64,000 nt of DNA. It comes from Caldifarciminota bacterium (GTDB taxonomy: Bacteria; Hydrothermota; UBA3072). This document shows, piece after piece, positions 16,247-24,027 of this stretch (position 1 is the stretch's first letter; every line of letters begins with the position of its first letter). The stretch spans positions 1 to 64,000 of the forward strand of contig JAFGHJ010000027.1 in assembly GCA_016930175.1 (NCBI GenBank), written 5' to 3'. A model generated the notes under the pieces. It had not been told where the DNA came from and searched no databases. It saw nothing but the letters and a program-made list of their open reading frames with translations. The position numbers and the translations under genes were made by a program.

Positions 16247-18310
16247 TTATTCTTTTACGGATTTTAATTCGTTTATTAAATCTTCGAACGTTTCGATTTC
16301 ATCATATTTGTTAAGCCTTACTGCACATTTTCTTCCTGCTTCTAAAATTTTTATTTTTTCTTTATTGTTGTAAGTTAAATTAACGCTTTCCAGATATAGG
16401 TCAAGCGCTTCTTCATCCTTAAATTCACAGTAAATTTCAGCTTTGAAGTATAAAAGGGGTGCGATTTCATTATCTTTTAAAATTTTTAACCCTTCATTCA
16501 AAATCTCAATGGCTTTCTTTAAAGATCCTTCATTCATATAAGTTTTTGCAGTCAAAAGGTAAGCTTCAGCTAAATACTCGGATTCTTTGAAATTTTCTAT
16601 AATATTTCCAAGAGGAATTCTGGCTTCTTTAAAAAGGCCGAGTTCTTGATAAATAAGACTAATTTGATATAAAGTGTAAGGTTTTAGAATATCTGAATTA
16701 ACTTCTTTGTAATGTTCGATTGACATCTTTAATTCACCGGCTTCATGGTAAATTTCTCCCAGTTTTAGATTAATATCGTTGCTTAATTCAGGTTTATCAC
16801 TTAGGCCCTTTTCTAGTAACTCGATTGCATTATTCCTGTCACCCATTTCCTGGTAGATCTTTACGAGGTTCAATAAGGCTTCATTTGATTCCTCCGATTC
16901 AGGGTAATCTAATAAGACATTGTTGTTGTATTGAACGGCCAGATCATATCTTTTTGCTGCTTCATAATATTCGCCTATTTTTAGAAACAGGTCAGGTGTT
17001 TTGCGGCTTTCAGGATATTTATTCGTGAAAGCTTTATACATATTTATTTTTGTAGAGTATTTGCCTTTTTTCCATTTGATTTCCTCGATATTGTATCGCG
17101 CTTCGTCCAGCAGATCTGCGGAAACCCATGATATCGATAATATTTTATTATAATAATCGATTGCTGTATCGTAATTTCCTCTAATCGTAAAGATTTCACC
17201 AAGATATTTATAAGCATTTGGGGACCAACGAGAAGAGGGGAATTCTTCTGTGAGAGAGTTTAACCATTTAAATGCCTCATCGTGATTGTTAAGTAGAAAG
17301 TTTACTTTACCGAGAAGCAGATAAGCATCATCTCTTAGTGGGGAGTCAGGGAATTCATTCACTATTCTTTTGAAATATTCGAGGCTTTCAACTTTTCCCT
17401 GTTTTAATAAAGCTCGCGCGAGTCTATAAAGAGCATACTGTTCCAATTCTTTTTCTTGATAAGTTTTGAGAAATTTCTCGAATAATTCAGCACTTTCAGA
17501 GTATTTTGCCTGGTGGTATGTACACCAACCGGCTCCGAAAATTGCGCTTGTTTTATATTCTGAACTCGTGTCGGAGATAAAAATTTGCCTGGCCTTTTCT
17601 ATTTCACCTTTTTTATAAAAGACCTCTCCTTTGATATAACTTGTAAGAGGTGTGTTTATAGGATTTTCATCCAAAAAAGATAAGAGGCTATCGAATTCGG
17701 AAAGCTGAAATAAAGTAGATATTATGTAAATGCCCGTATATTTTGCCGGGTGTATTTTGTATGATTCTTCAAAATAATTCAGTGCTCTTCTGTATGTATT
17801 CCTTTCAAAACAAAGGTAACCTCTCCCAAGAAATTCTTGCCACAGAGGTAAATGTAAGTTTTCTATCCAGTTCAATATCTTTGATGTATCCTTTTCATGG
17901 AAGATAAAATAGAAACTAAGCGAGTCGGGTAAGCTTTTAAAAACTTTAGGCGAAAGTTCTCTGCCTTCCGAGAAGCTGTAAAGATTTTCCAGAAAAAAAA
18001 CGTACTGCCATCCATTTATTTCGTTAAATTTTGGAATAGCTTTTTCAATATTACCTTGAAAATAGTTAATAACCCCTTCTAGATAAATAGCTTCGTTTTT
18101 TCTGTCATAATATGCGGCTTTTTTTGCTTCACTCATAGCCTTTTCCAAATCGTTAAGTCTTATATCAATAACAGACAAATTTAAGTAAGCTTCTCCTTTT
18201 CCAACAAAACCAGGTTCGATCAAGAGAGGCATTTGATAAAAGTTTCTTAGTTTTTTTAACTCTTCATTTTGTGTGGAGCTGAGCGCCAATAAAAGAATTA
18301 GTAATTTCAA
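16247..18310 (-). CDS. Secreted/periplasmic tetratricopeptide-repeat protein
   Basis: 687 residues from the TTG at 18310. I choose this start because it forms a TTGA overlap with the stop of the upstream sugar-transferase gene, has AAAGGTG upstream, and exposes a signal peptide (MKLLILLLALSSTQNEE). A longer frame back to 18382 runs into the neighbour. The mature protein is almost wholly tandem TPR-like helical pairs (recurring A-x-Y-x-L-G/A-x-x-Y and E-x-A-x-x-x-F/Y patterns), roughly 15 units, some of the outer-membrane lipoprotein/BamD kind (YPESRKTPDLFLKIGEYY). It probably scaffolds envelope or export complexes. Its place behind polysaccharide genes suggests a role in polysaccharide export, which is inference. 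Confidence 0.8.
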   Translation of the reverse strand: MKLLILLLALSSTQNEELKKLRNFYQMPLLIEPGFVGKGEAYLNLSVIDIRLNDLEKAMSEAKKAAYYDRKNEAIYLEGVINYFQGNIEKAIPKFNEINGWQYVFFLENLYSFSEGRELSPKVFKSLPDSLSFYFIFHEKDTSKILNWIENLHLPLWQEFLGRGYLCFERNTYRRALNYFEESYKIHPAKYTGIYIISTLFQLSEFDSLLSFLDENPINTPLTSYIKGEVFYKKGEIEKARQIFISDTSSEYKTSAIFGAGWCTYHQAKYSESAELFEKFLKTYQEKELEQYALYRLARALLKQGKVESLEYFKRIVNEFPDSPLRDDAYLLLGKVNFLLNNHDEAFKWLNSLTEEFPSSRWSPNAYKYLGEIFTIRGNYDTAIDYYNKILSISWVSADLLDEARYNIEEIKWKKGKYSTKINMYKAFTNKYPESRKTPDLFLKIGEYYEAAKRYDLAVQYNNNVLLDYPESEESNEALLNLVKIYQEMGDRNNAIELLEKGLSDKPELSNDINLKLGEIYHEAGELKMSIEHYKEVNSDILKPYTLYQISLIYQELGLFKEARIPLGNIIENFKESEYLAEAYLLTAKTYMNEGSLKKAIEILNEGLKILKDNEIAPLLYFKAEIYCEFKDEEALDLYLESVNLTYNNKEKIKILEAGRKCAVRLNKYDEIETFEDLINELKSVKE

Positions 18311-19647
18311 TAAGCACCTTTTCCTGAAATTAGAGTAGGAATTGTTTTTAAAAGAATGAATAAATCGAGAGTTAAAGACCAATTATTTATGTATTCTAAA
18401 TCTAATCGCATCCATTCCTCAAAAGGTAGATCGGAACGCCCTCTTATTAACCAGAGGCAAGTCAACCCGGGTTTTATAGCCAGTCTTTTCCTCTGCCAAT
18501 CTTCATATTGTTTTACTTCGTTAGAAAGAGGAGGTCTGGGACCAACAAGCGACATATCTCCTTTTAAAACGTTAAACAATTGAGGTAGTTCATCAAGACT
18601 AAATCGTCTTAGAAATCTTCCGGTTTTTGTAATTCTTGGGTCGTTTTTGATTTTAAATACTACTTTATCCATTTTGTTCAGAGCGGATAGACTTTCTTTT
18701 GTTTCGTCTGCGTTTTGAAACATTGTTCTAAATTTAAGCATATAAAATGGTTTTCCTTTTAACCCTACTCTCTGATGCTTGTATATTATAGGTCCTTTTG
18801 AGGTTATTTTTATTATCATTGAAATTAGAATAAATACCGGAGACAAAAGTAATATCGCTGTAAAAGATAGTATACGATCTAATATATACTTAATAAATAA
18901 CTGTGCATAATTGGGGGGAGAGGGATGAAAGGTTATTATTGGTGAAGTCAAAGAACTCTCCAGAGAAACAAAACTGTGAGTTTTTCCAAAAACTTCTGAC
19001 AAATAAAAGGAAATTGTCAAACCTAGATTTTCTATTTTATTAATGTGCTTTTTATATTTTTTTTTCGTGATTATTACCCATTCGATTGGTTCTTTTTTTA
19101 AGATTTCCGTTAAATTCGTAGGAACTTTATCGATAACTTTTATTATTTTAATTCCGAAGAAATCATGAAGAGAAAAAAGGTTTTGAATTTCTTTCGCGTC
19201 TTTCTCTTTTCCAAGTACAATAGTATTTATTGGGTTTTTCTTGCTTTTTGAAATTAATTCTCTATTTAATATTAAGAGAAATGCCGAGAATAGACCGAAG
19301 ATTAAGAGGGCAACACGACTCTGGTTAAATAACTTGAAATAATAAAGTATGGCTATGGATATGCCTATGGCTACTAAAAAGGATAGAATAGTTCTTAGGT
19401 AGAAATTATATTTATCGACAGGGAACTTTTGTAGAGTTAGATTATTTAGAAGAATAATGGGCGAGAATGTAGCTAAGAAAATAGGAAAGATTCTTATATA
19501 GTACGGAAAGTACCATTCCGTAAATTCATTCGAAATAGGAGGTAATTTTGCTCTTATAAGTACCGCGAACCAGTAGGTGAATACCAGAATAATAATATCA
19601 AATAGAGTTATCGTAAATCTTATAAAGTGCTTTTTTTCCTGGATCAT
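18307..19647 (-). CDS. Polyprenyl glycosylphosphotransferase (initiating sugar transferase, WcaJ/WbaP type)
   Basis: Membrane enzyme that loads the first sugar phosphate onto undecaprenyl phosphate. The N-terminal half (about residues 10-125) has four to five membrane helices, followed by a soluble Rossmann-like region. The C-terminal catalytic domain (about 245-446) begins with one hydrophobic hairpin (DRILSFTAILLLSPVFILIS) and contains QRVGLKGKPFYMLKFRTM, the DPRITKTGRFLRRFSLDELP block and SLVGPRPPL, all hallmarks of the bacterial sugar transferase family. Length (446) fits the long WcaJ form. It overlaps both neighbours by 4 bases (ATGA, TTGA), so the unit is translationally coupled. It provides a second initiating transferase besides the WecA/TagO-like enzyme at 291-1244. 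Confidence 0.92.
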   Translation of the reverse strand: MIQEKKHFIRFTITLFDIIILVFTYWFAVLIRAKLPPISNEFTEWYFPYYIRIFPIFLATFSPIILLNNLTLQKFPVDKYNFYLRTILSFLVAIGISIAILYYFKLFNQSRVALLIFGLFSAFLLILNRELISKSKKNPINTIVLGKEKDAKEIQNLFSLHDFFGIKIIKVIDKVPTNLTEILKKEPIEWVIITKKKYKKHINKIENLGLTISFYLSEVFGKTHSFVSLESSLTSPIITFHPSPPNYAQLFIKYILDRILSFTAILLLSPVFILISMIIKITSKGPIIYKHQRVGLKGKPFYMLKFRTMFQNADETKESLSALNKMDKVVFKIKNDPRITKTGRFLRRFSLDELPQLFNVLKGDMSLVGPRPPLSNEVKQYEDWQRKRLAIKPGLTCLWLIRGRSDLPFEEWMRLDLEYINNWSLTLDLFILLKTIPTLISGKGAY

Positions 19648-20510
19648 TTCCTTGATTCCTTTATAGATAATACAATAAAAACAAAAATAAGTCTCGTTAT
19701 TAAAGCGATAAAAATTAAAGAAAGCAACAGGAAATTATAATTCATATTTTTTCTAATATAATAAAACATTGATATATTAATGGCAATTTTCGTTTTTAGT
19801 TTTTCTTTCTTCGTACTTCCCCCTAAGCTGTGATAAAAAACGGCATCAGGTAAGTAGACTATTTCATATCCTTTTTTCCTTAAGCGCAGACAAATATCCG
19901 TATCTTCAAAAAAAAGAAAAAATTTTTCGTCAAAGCCCCCAATTTTTTTAAAAATTTCTGTCTTAAAAAGCATTACGGCACCTCTTACGCAATCAGGGAA
20001 TTGGATTTTGTCGTAGTTAACCTCTGACATTAAAAATTCTTTTGAAATCATGTTATTTGGAAAGATTTTTCGCAAGACAGATTCTCTTCCAAAAAGAACT
20101 CTTAAAATTGTCGGAAACTTCCTGCAAGAAAGTTGAAGTGACCCGTTGGGATAAAGCAACTTACCCGTCGCTACACCTATTTTTTTATCTTTTTTTAATA
20201 GTCTTATAAGTCTATCTATAGAATTCTTGCTAACCTCAACGTCAGGGTTCAGAAATAAAACATAAGAAGAATTCTGTATTTGAGCAATCTGATTACACGC
20301 TGCTCCAAATCCATTGTTTTTTTTGTTTAAAATGTACTTAATGTTTTCTTGTTTTAATTTTTTTATATAACTTTTACTTCCGTCTTTTGAATTGTTATCA
20401 ACTATAACGATTTGATAATCGCAATCAGGAGGGTTCTGCAGTAATGATTTTATACATTTCTTTAAATCTTCTTTTGTATTATAATTTACAATACCTATCG
20501 TAAGAGTCAT
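19644..20510 (-). CDS. GT2-family glycosyltransferase (rhamnosyltransferase-like)
   Basis: 288 residues from the ATG at 20510, which overlaps the TGA of the upstream gene (ATGA); a longer in-frame start reaching 20567 lies inside that gene and is rejected. GT-A fold: LTIGIVNYNTKEDLKKCI at the N-terminus, VIVDNNSKDGS and the DPDV-type metal motif (LFLNPDVEVS) in the middle, FLFFEDTDICLRLRKKGY later, as in dTDP-rhamnosyl and related GT2 enzymes. The C-terminus has two hydrophobic stretches, so it is probably membrane attached. Its likely job is extending the lipid-linked sugar started by the downstream sugar transferase. Donor sugar unknown. Confidence 0.85.
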   Translation of the reverse strand: MTLTIGIVNYNTKEDLKKCIKSLLQNPPDCDYQIVIVDNNSKDGSKSYIKKLKQENIKYILNKKNNGFGAACNQIAQIQNSSYVLFLNPDVEVSKNSIDRLIRLLKKDKKIGVATGKLLYPNGSLQLSCRKFPTILRVLFGRESVLRKIFPNNMISKEFLMSEVNYDKIQFPDCVRGAVMLFKTEIFKKIGGFDEKFFLFFEDTDICLRLRKKGYEIVYLPDAVFYHSLGGSTKKEKLKTKIAINISMFYYIRKNMNYNFLLLSLIFIALITRLIFVFIVLSIKESRK

Positions 20511-21247
20511 ATCTTCTTTAAAAGCCTGCGTATCCCCAGTTTCCAGACAAGCCAGAAAGCTTCCCATATAATCTTTTTTGACATTTTAGAATTTCCTGAC
20601 CTGCGTTCAGTAAAAACTATTGGTATTTCCTTGATTTTAAACCCATTCCAATAGGTATAAAAGTGAATTTCTATCTGAAAGCCATATCCTTCGGCATCGA
20701 TTTTATCGAAATCGAGTTTTTCTATGACAGTTTTTCTAATACCTTTAAATCCGCTTGTTAAATCAGAGAGAGGTACACCAGTTACAGTTTTTGCAAATAA
20801 ATTAGCAAAGTAACTCAGGATAAGCCTAGACATTGGCCAGTTTACGACGTTTACGCCTTTCTTGTACCTCGATCCGAGCACGAGGTCAGCGTTTTCTTCA
20901 ATGATAGTGTTTCGTAATATTGGTAGAGTAGAAGGGTCGTGAGAGAAATCGGCATCCATTTCAAAAACAAAATCGTAGTTTTTTTTAAGCGCCCAACGAA
21001 ACCCTTCAATATAAGCGCTTCCTAAGCCCAATTTCTTTTCTCTTTCAATTAAATGAACTCGTTTATCTTTTCTCCGGGATTTCTTTTTTTGAATCTTCTT
21101 GACGGTATCACCGGTTCCATCAGGAGAATTGTCATCGACAATTAGAATCGCAAATTCGTTTCCCTGTAGCAGAACTGCATCTATGATCGATTCTATATTT
21201 TCGTTTTCGTTATATGTTGGTATAATTACAAGAGAATCTGCTTTCAA
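20507..21247 (-). CDS. GT2-family polyprenol-phosphate mannosyltransferase-like (DPM1 type)
   Basis: 246 residues, dolichol/polyprenol-phosphate mannose synthase family. Motifs: SLVIIPTYNENENIESII, ILIVDDNSPDGTGD, FVFEMDADFSHDP (metal DxD), VLGSRYKKG, and the SGFKGIRK block near residue 160. No C-terminal membrane domain, so it is the soluble, peripheral form. The start is TTG with GAGGTAAAG close upstream. It follows the DUF2905 gene by 9 bases and overlaps the next GT2 gene by 4 bases. It may make a polyprenol-linked sugar for the polysaccharide assembled by the neighbouring genes; the sugar could be mannose or glucose. Confidence 0.88.
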   Translation of the reverse strand: MKADSLVIIPTYNENENIESIIDAVLLQGNEFAILIVDDNSPDGTGDTVKKIQKKKSRRKDKRVHLIEREKKLGLGSAYIEGFRWALKKNYDFVFEMDADFSHDPSTLPILRNTIIEENADLVLGSRYKKGVNVVNWPMSRLILSYFANLFAKTVTGVPLSDLTSGFKGIRKTVIEKLDFDKIDAEGYGFQIEIHFYTYWNGFKIKEIPIVFTERRSGNSKMSKKIIWEAFWLVWKLGIRRLLKKI

Positions 21248-21256
21248 ACTTTACCT

Positions 21257-21472
21257 CTATTTTTTGTTGAACAGTAGATTGAGTATTACCGTTAAAATTA
21301 TTGAAGAAAATATACAGAAACCCAGGGGAAAATGCAACACAAAGTTTTCCCTTTTGATTACTATGTTACCTGGAAGACGCGAAAGAAAAGGGATTTTTAC
21401 AAGTAAAACAATTAATATTCCAATCCCTATGATAATATAGCCGCTTATCAATAAAGGTGAGTCAATTTTCAT
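21257..21472 (-). CDS. DUF2905 small membrane protein
   Basis: 71 residues with two hydrophobic helices (about 8-28 and 48-67) joined by a basic loop containing RLPGNIVIKRENF, the pattern of the DUF2905 family. Function of the family is unknown. It heads the minus-strand glycosyltransferase operon. Its promoter ends 5 bases before the ATG, so the operon mRNA is probably leaderless. Confidence 0.8.
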   Translation of the reverse strand: MKIDSPLLISGYIIIGIGILIVLLVKIPFLSRLPGNIVIKRENFVLHFPLGFCIFSSIILTVILNLLFNKK

Positions 21473-21477
21473 ATTAA

Positions 21478-21505
21478 AGTATACAGTTCAAGACGAAGTT
21501 GTCAA
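21478..21505 (-). promoter_or_regulatory. Promoter of the DUF2905-glycosyltransferase operon, leaderless spacing
   Basis: Minus strand: TTGACA (21505-21500), a 16-base spacer, TATACT (21483-21478), then 5 bases to the ATG at 21472. Confidence 0.8.
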
Positions 21506-21547
21506 TGGTAATGTTCCAACCCTACCCGTCCCCCCAAGAAATGTTCT

Positions 21548-21720
21548 CACACAAAGACCACAAAGGACACAAAGTTTTTATTTTTTTATTCTGGGCTCTG
21601 ACTTCCAACTACTAATTTCTTTATTAAGTATAGTGATCACAGAGGTGCTTTTCTCGACACTATAATATTTTTTAGATATATACAATCAAAAGGGGGTGGA
21701 GGCTTAGTGCCTTTGTGGCC
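21548..21720. repeat. Dispersed intergenic repeat, copy 8 (inverted arms)
   Basis: Left arm 21548-21574 with CACAAAGAC/CACAAAGGA/CACAAAG units. Right arm 21702-21720 ending in GTGCCTTTGTGGCC is roughly complementary to it. A C-rich block (CCCTACCCGTCCCCCC) precedes the left arm. It occupies most of the gap upstream of the gdhA control region. Confidence 0.7.
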
Positions 21721-21743
21721 AACCTAACATATTCAGCAAAAAT

Positions 21744-21805
21744 TGAATAAAAATTCACAAATAATGAATTTTTACTCTTGACAAAATACGGAACCTGTAT
21801 ATATT
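21744..21805 (+). promoter_or_regulatory. gdhA operator-like palindrome and promoter
   Basis: Palindrome TGAATAAAAATTCA (21744-21757), 20 bases, TTGACA (21778-21783), a 16-base spacer, TATATT (21800-21805). The same palindrome, the same 20-base gap and the same promoter type occur at 23367-23428. The leader of about 60 bases ends in AAGGGAGG before the ATG. This is probably a shared activator or repressor site. Confidence 0.7.
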
Positions 21806-21869
21806 GAAGTCTGGTGAAAAGGTTTGAATTGATAGGTGAATAAAAAATTAACTTTAAGGGAGGCTTTTT

Positions 21870-23114
21870 ATGGAAGAGCTAAATCCTTTCAGAATCGCGC
21901 AAATGCAGTTAGATGAAGCTGCGGAATTTCTCCAGCTTGATTCCGGTACTCACGAGATGTTAAGATGGCCGATGCGTGAATTGCATGTGACCATACCGGT
22001 AAGGATGGATGATGGTAAGATTAAAGTATTTCAAGGGTTCAGGGTCCAATACAATGACGCTCGAGGACCTACAAAAGGCGGTATCCGGTGGCATCCGGAA
22101 GAAACTGTAGATACTGTTAGGGCTCTGGCAGCATGGATGACCTGGAAAACTTCCGTTGTAGATATACCATACGGTGGTGCTAAGGGTGGAATTATTTGTA
22201 ATCCTAAAGATTTGTCCGAAGGAGAGAAAGAGCGACTTGCGAGAGGTTATATCAGGGCTCTCGGCAGATTTATTGGTCCCAAAAAAGACATTCCCGCCCC
22301 GGATGTTTATACCACACCTCAGATAATGGCATGGATGATGGACGAATACTCGACAATAACTGGTTATAACACTCCCGGAGTAATAACCGGAAAGTTGATT
22401 GACGTTGGCGGTTCACTCGGCAGGGGAGACGCTACAGCAAGAGGAGGAATGTTTGTTTTAAGAGAAGCAGCTTATATAAATGACATAGATCTTTCCAAAG
22501 CGACAGTTGCCATTCAAGGGTACGGTAATGCCGGCCAGTATGCTCATTCTCTGGTGGAAGAAATGTTCGCTTCCAAAGTAATAGCTATATCCGACTCAAA
22601 AGGCGGAATATTGAATAAAAACGGTTTAAAAGCAGAAAAATGTATTAGCACTAAATTAAAAAAGGGCAGTGTTATCGCATTGGATGGCGACAAAATAAGC
22701 AATGAAGAATTACTTGAGCTTGATGTAGATGTATTGATTCCAGCAGCATTGGAAAATGTTATAACTGAGAAAAATGCAGGTAAGATTAAAGCCAGGATAA
22801 TTGTAGAGCTTGCGAATGGACCGACAACTCCTGAAGCAGATAAGATCCTTCACGATAAAAATTGCTACGTAATTCCCGATTTTCTTGCAAATGCCGGGGG
22901 CGTAACGGTTTCTTACTTCGAATGGGTTCAAAATGAAGCCGGGTATTACTGGCCAATCGATCGAGTATACCGTGAATTAGATAAACTGATGACCAAGGCT
23001 TTCCACTTTGTCCATGATATGAGAGCTAATGAGAAAGTACACAACCGTCTTGCCGCATACATGGTTGCAGTCAAAAGAGTTGTAGACGCTATGAAGATAA
23101 GGGGATGGGTGTAG
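21870..23114 (+). CDS. gdhA: Glutamate dehydrogenase
   Basis: Interconverts glutamate and 2-oxoglutarate plus ammonia with NAD(P)H; cytosolic hexamer. The Glu/Leu/Phe/Val dehydrogenase signature is clear: [11 protein letters not shown] (66-76), K93 in MTWKTS, and the catalytic-lysine loop [11 protein letters not shown] with K105. The Rossmann domain holds [11 protein letters not shown] near 214-224, and the second strand ends in ISDSKG, which fits NAD better than NADP. The C-terminal [18 protein letters not shown] block is typical. At 414 residues it is the usual bacterial/archaeal hexameric length. It is a single-gene unit with its own promoter and terminator but shares an operator-like palindrome with the following redox operon. 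Confidence 0.95.
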   Translation: MEELNPFRIAQMQLDEAAEFLQLDSGTHEMLRWPMRELHVTIPVRMDDGKIKVFQGFRVQYNDARGPTKGGIRWHPEETVDTVRALAAWMTWKTSVVDIPYGGAKGGIICNPKDLSEGEKERLARGYIRALGRFIGPKKDIPAPDVYTTPQIMAWMMDEYSTITGYNTPGVITGKLIDVGGSLGRGDATARGGMFVLREAAYINDIDLSKATVAIQGYGNAGQYAHSLVEEMFASKVIAISDSKGGILNKNGLKAEKCISTKLKKGSVIALDGDKISNEELLELDVDVLIPAALENVITEKNAGKIKARIIVELANGPTTPEADKILHDKNCYVIPDFLANAGGVTVSYFEWVQNEAGYYWPIDRVYRELDKLMTKAFHFVHDMRANEKVHNRLAAYMVAVKRVVDAMKIRGWV

Positions 23115-23135
23115 TAGTTCGTTAGATTCAACAAT

Positions 23136-23167
23136 AAAAAGGGCTAACGAAAGTTAGCCTTTTTTTG
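23136..23167 (+). terminator. Rho-independent terminator of gdhA
   Basis: GGCTAAC (23142-23148), GAAA loop, GTTAGCC (23153-23159), then a run of seven T. Confidence 0.92.
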
Positions 23168-23203
23168 TATTTGGATTAAAATTGTTTTGCTTCTTTAGAA
23201 AAA

Positions 23204-23312
23204 TACGCACAGATTAACACTGAACTATTTTTTTATGAGTTCTATTATTAGATTTTTTTGTGGTTTTTTTAACACAACGCAAGAATTCCGGTGTTGCGTT
23301 TCGTGGCTTACA
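23204..23312. repeat. Dispersed intergenic repeat, copy 9 (degenerate)
   Basis: Left part ACGCACAGATTAACAC (23205-23220), right part GTTGCGTTTCGTGGC (23293-23307). Weak and decayed compared with other copies. Confidence 0.4.
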
Positions 23313-23366
23313 ATTTATTCTATAGATGGATTAAAATTCCTTTGTTTTGAATTATTCGTCGGAAAT

Positions 23367-23428
23367 TGAATAAAAATTCATAAAAAATCGAATTTTGGCC
23401 TTGACATTGTTTGTAATGTGTGTATATT
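23367..23428 (+). promoter_or_regulatory. Operator-like palindrome and promoter of the NuoE/NuoF-GltD/GltB-like operon
   Basis: Palindrome TGAATAAAAATTCA (23367-23380), identical to the gdhA copy, a 20-base gap, TTGACA (23401-23406), a 16-base spacer, TATATT (23423-23428). Confidence 0.7.
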
Positions 23429-23498
23429 CGAACTTAAATTTATAAATAATCGAATTAGCGACTAGTGCGAATTTATCCTTCGAAGGAGGGCGAATTAA

Positions 23499-23540
23499 TG
23501 GAAGGGTTATATCCTTTTAAAATTACTCTATCTCTATTAA
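23499..23540 (+). CDS. Short leader ORF resembling the start of gdhA
   Basis: A 13-codon frame, MEGLYPFKLLYLY, behind a strong GAAGGAGGG site. The first eight codons resemble the start of GdhA (MEELNPFR) in both bases and amino acids. It ends 16 bases before the NuoE-like ATG. It may be a leader peptide, a translational enhancer, or a leftover of a duplicated gdhA control region. Translation is not proven. Confidence 0.45.
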   Translation, partial: WKGYILLKLLYLY

Positions 23541-23556
23541 GTGAGAGATCGTTGTG

Positions 23557-24027
23557 ATGGAATCGTCAATGTCTGTTGACTCTATTTTAAATAAATGGAA
23601 CAATGAAGCCGATTCCTTGATTTCTATACTACTGGATATTCAGTCTGAGTACAACTATCTGCCAAAAGAGGCTCTTATAACCGTAGCAGAAATATTGAAT
23701 ATTCCGCTTATCCAGGTTTATTCCGCAGCCACGTTTTACAAAGTCTTTAGTTTGAAGCCAAGAGGAAAACATATTATAAATGTTTGTATCGGCACTGCCT
23801 GCCATGTGAGAGGTGGAGAAAGGATAGTTGATGAAGTTAAAAAAAAGCTGGGCATCGATGTTGGTGAAACGACAAGAGACAAACTGTTCACCTTAGAAAC
23901 AGTTAGATGTCTTGGATGCTGTGCATTGGGTCCGGTTGTGCTCATAGACAATACTTATTATTCTCATGTTACACAAAAGATGGTAGGTGCAATTTTAAAC
24001 GAATACAAAAAAGGTGAAAATAAATAA
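23557..24027 (+). CDS. NuoE-like [2Fe-2S] thioredoxin-fold subunit
   Basis: 156 residues from the ATG at 23557 (a GTG three bases earlier is possible). Family of NuoE/HydC/HndA, the small subunit that carries one [2Fe-2S] cluster next to the NADH/FMN module. The cluster ligands fit the family spacing: C77 and C82 in CIGTAC, C118 and C122 in CLGCC. The helical N-terminus (LLDIQSEYNYLPKEAL) is also typical. Only a weak GAGAG site precedes it, and a leader ORF ends 16 bases upstream, so its translation may depend on that leader. The next gene starts in its stop codon (TAATG). It is the first subunit of a four-gene complex; full complex I is not encoded here. Confidence 0.9.
   Translation: MESSMSVDSILNKWNNEADSLISILLDIQSEYNYLPKEALITVAEILNIPLIQVYSAATFYKVFSLKPRGKHIINVCIGTACHVRGGERIVDEVKKKLGIDVGETTRDKLFTLETVRCLGCCALGPVVLIDNTYYSHVTQKMVGAILNEYKKGENK

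Noticed and set aside
18311-18382. Upstream 24-codon extension of the TPR gene
   Set aside because: It runs inside the sugar-transferase gene. The TTG at 18310 forms a TTGA overlap, has a ribosome site and exposes a signal peptide.
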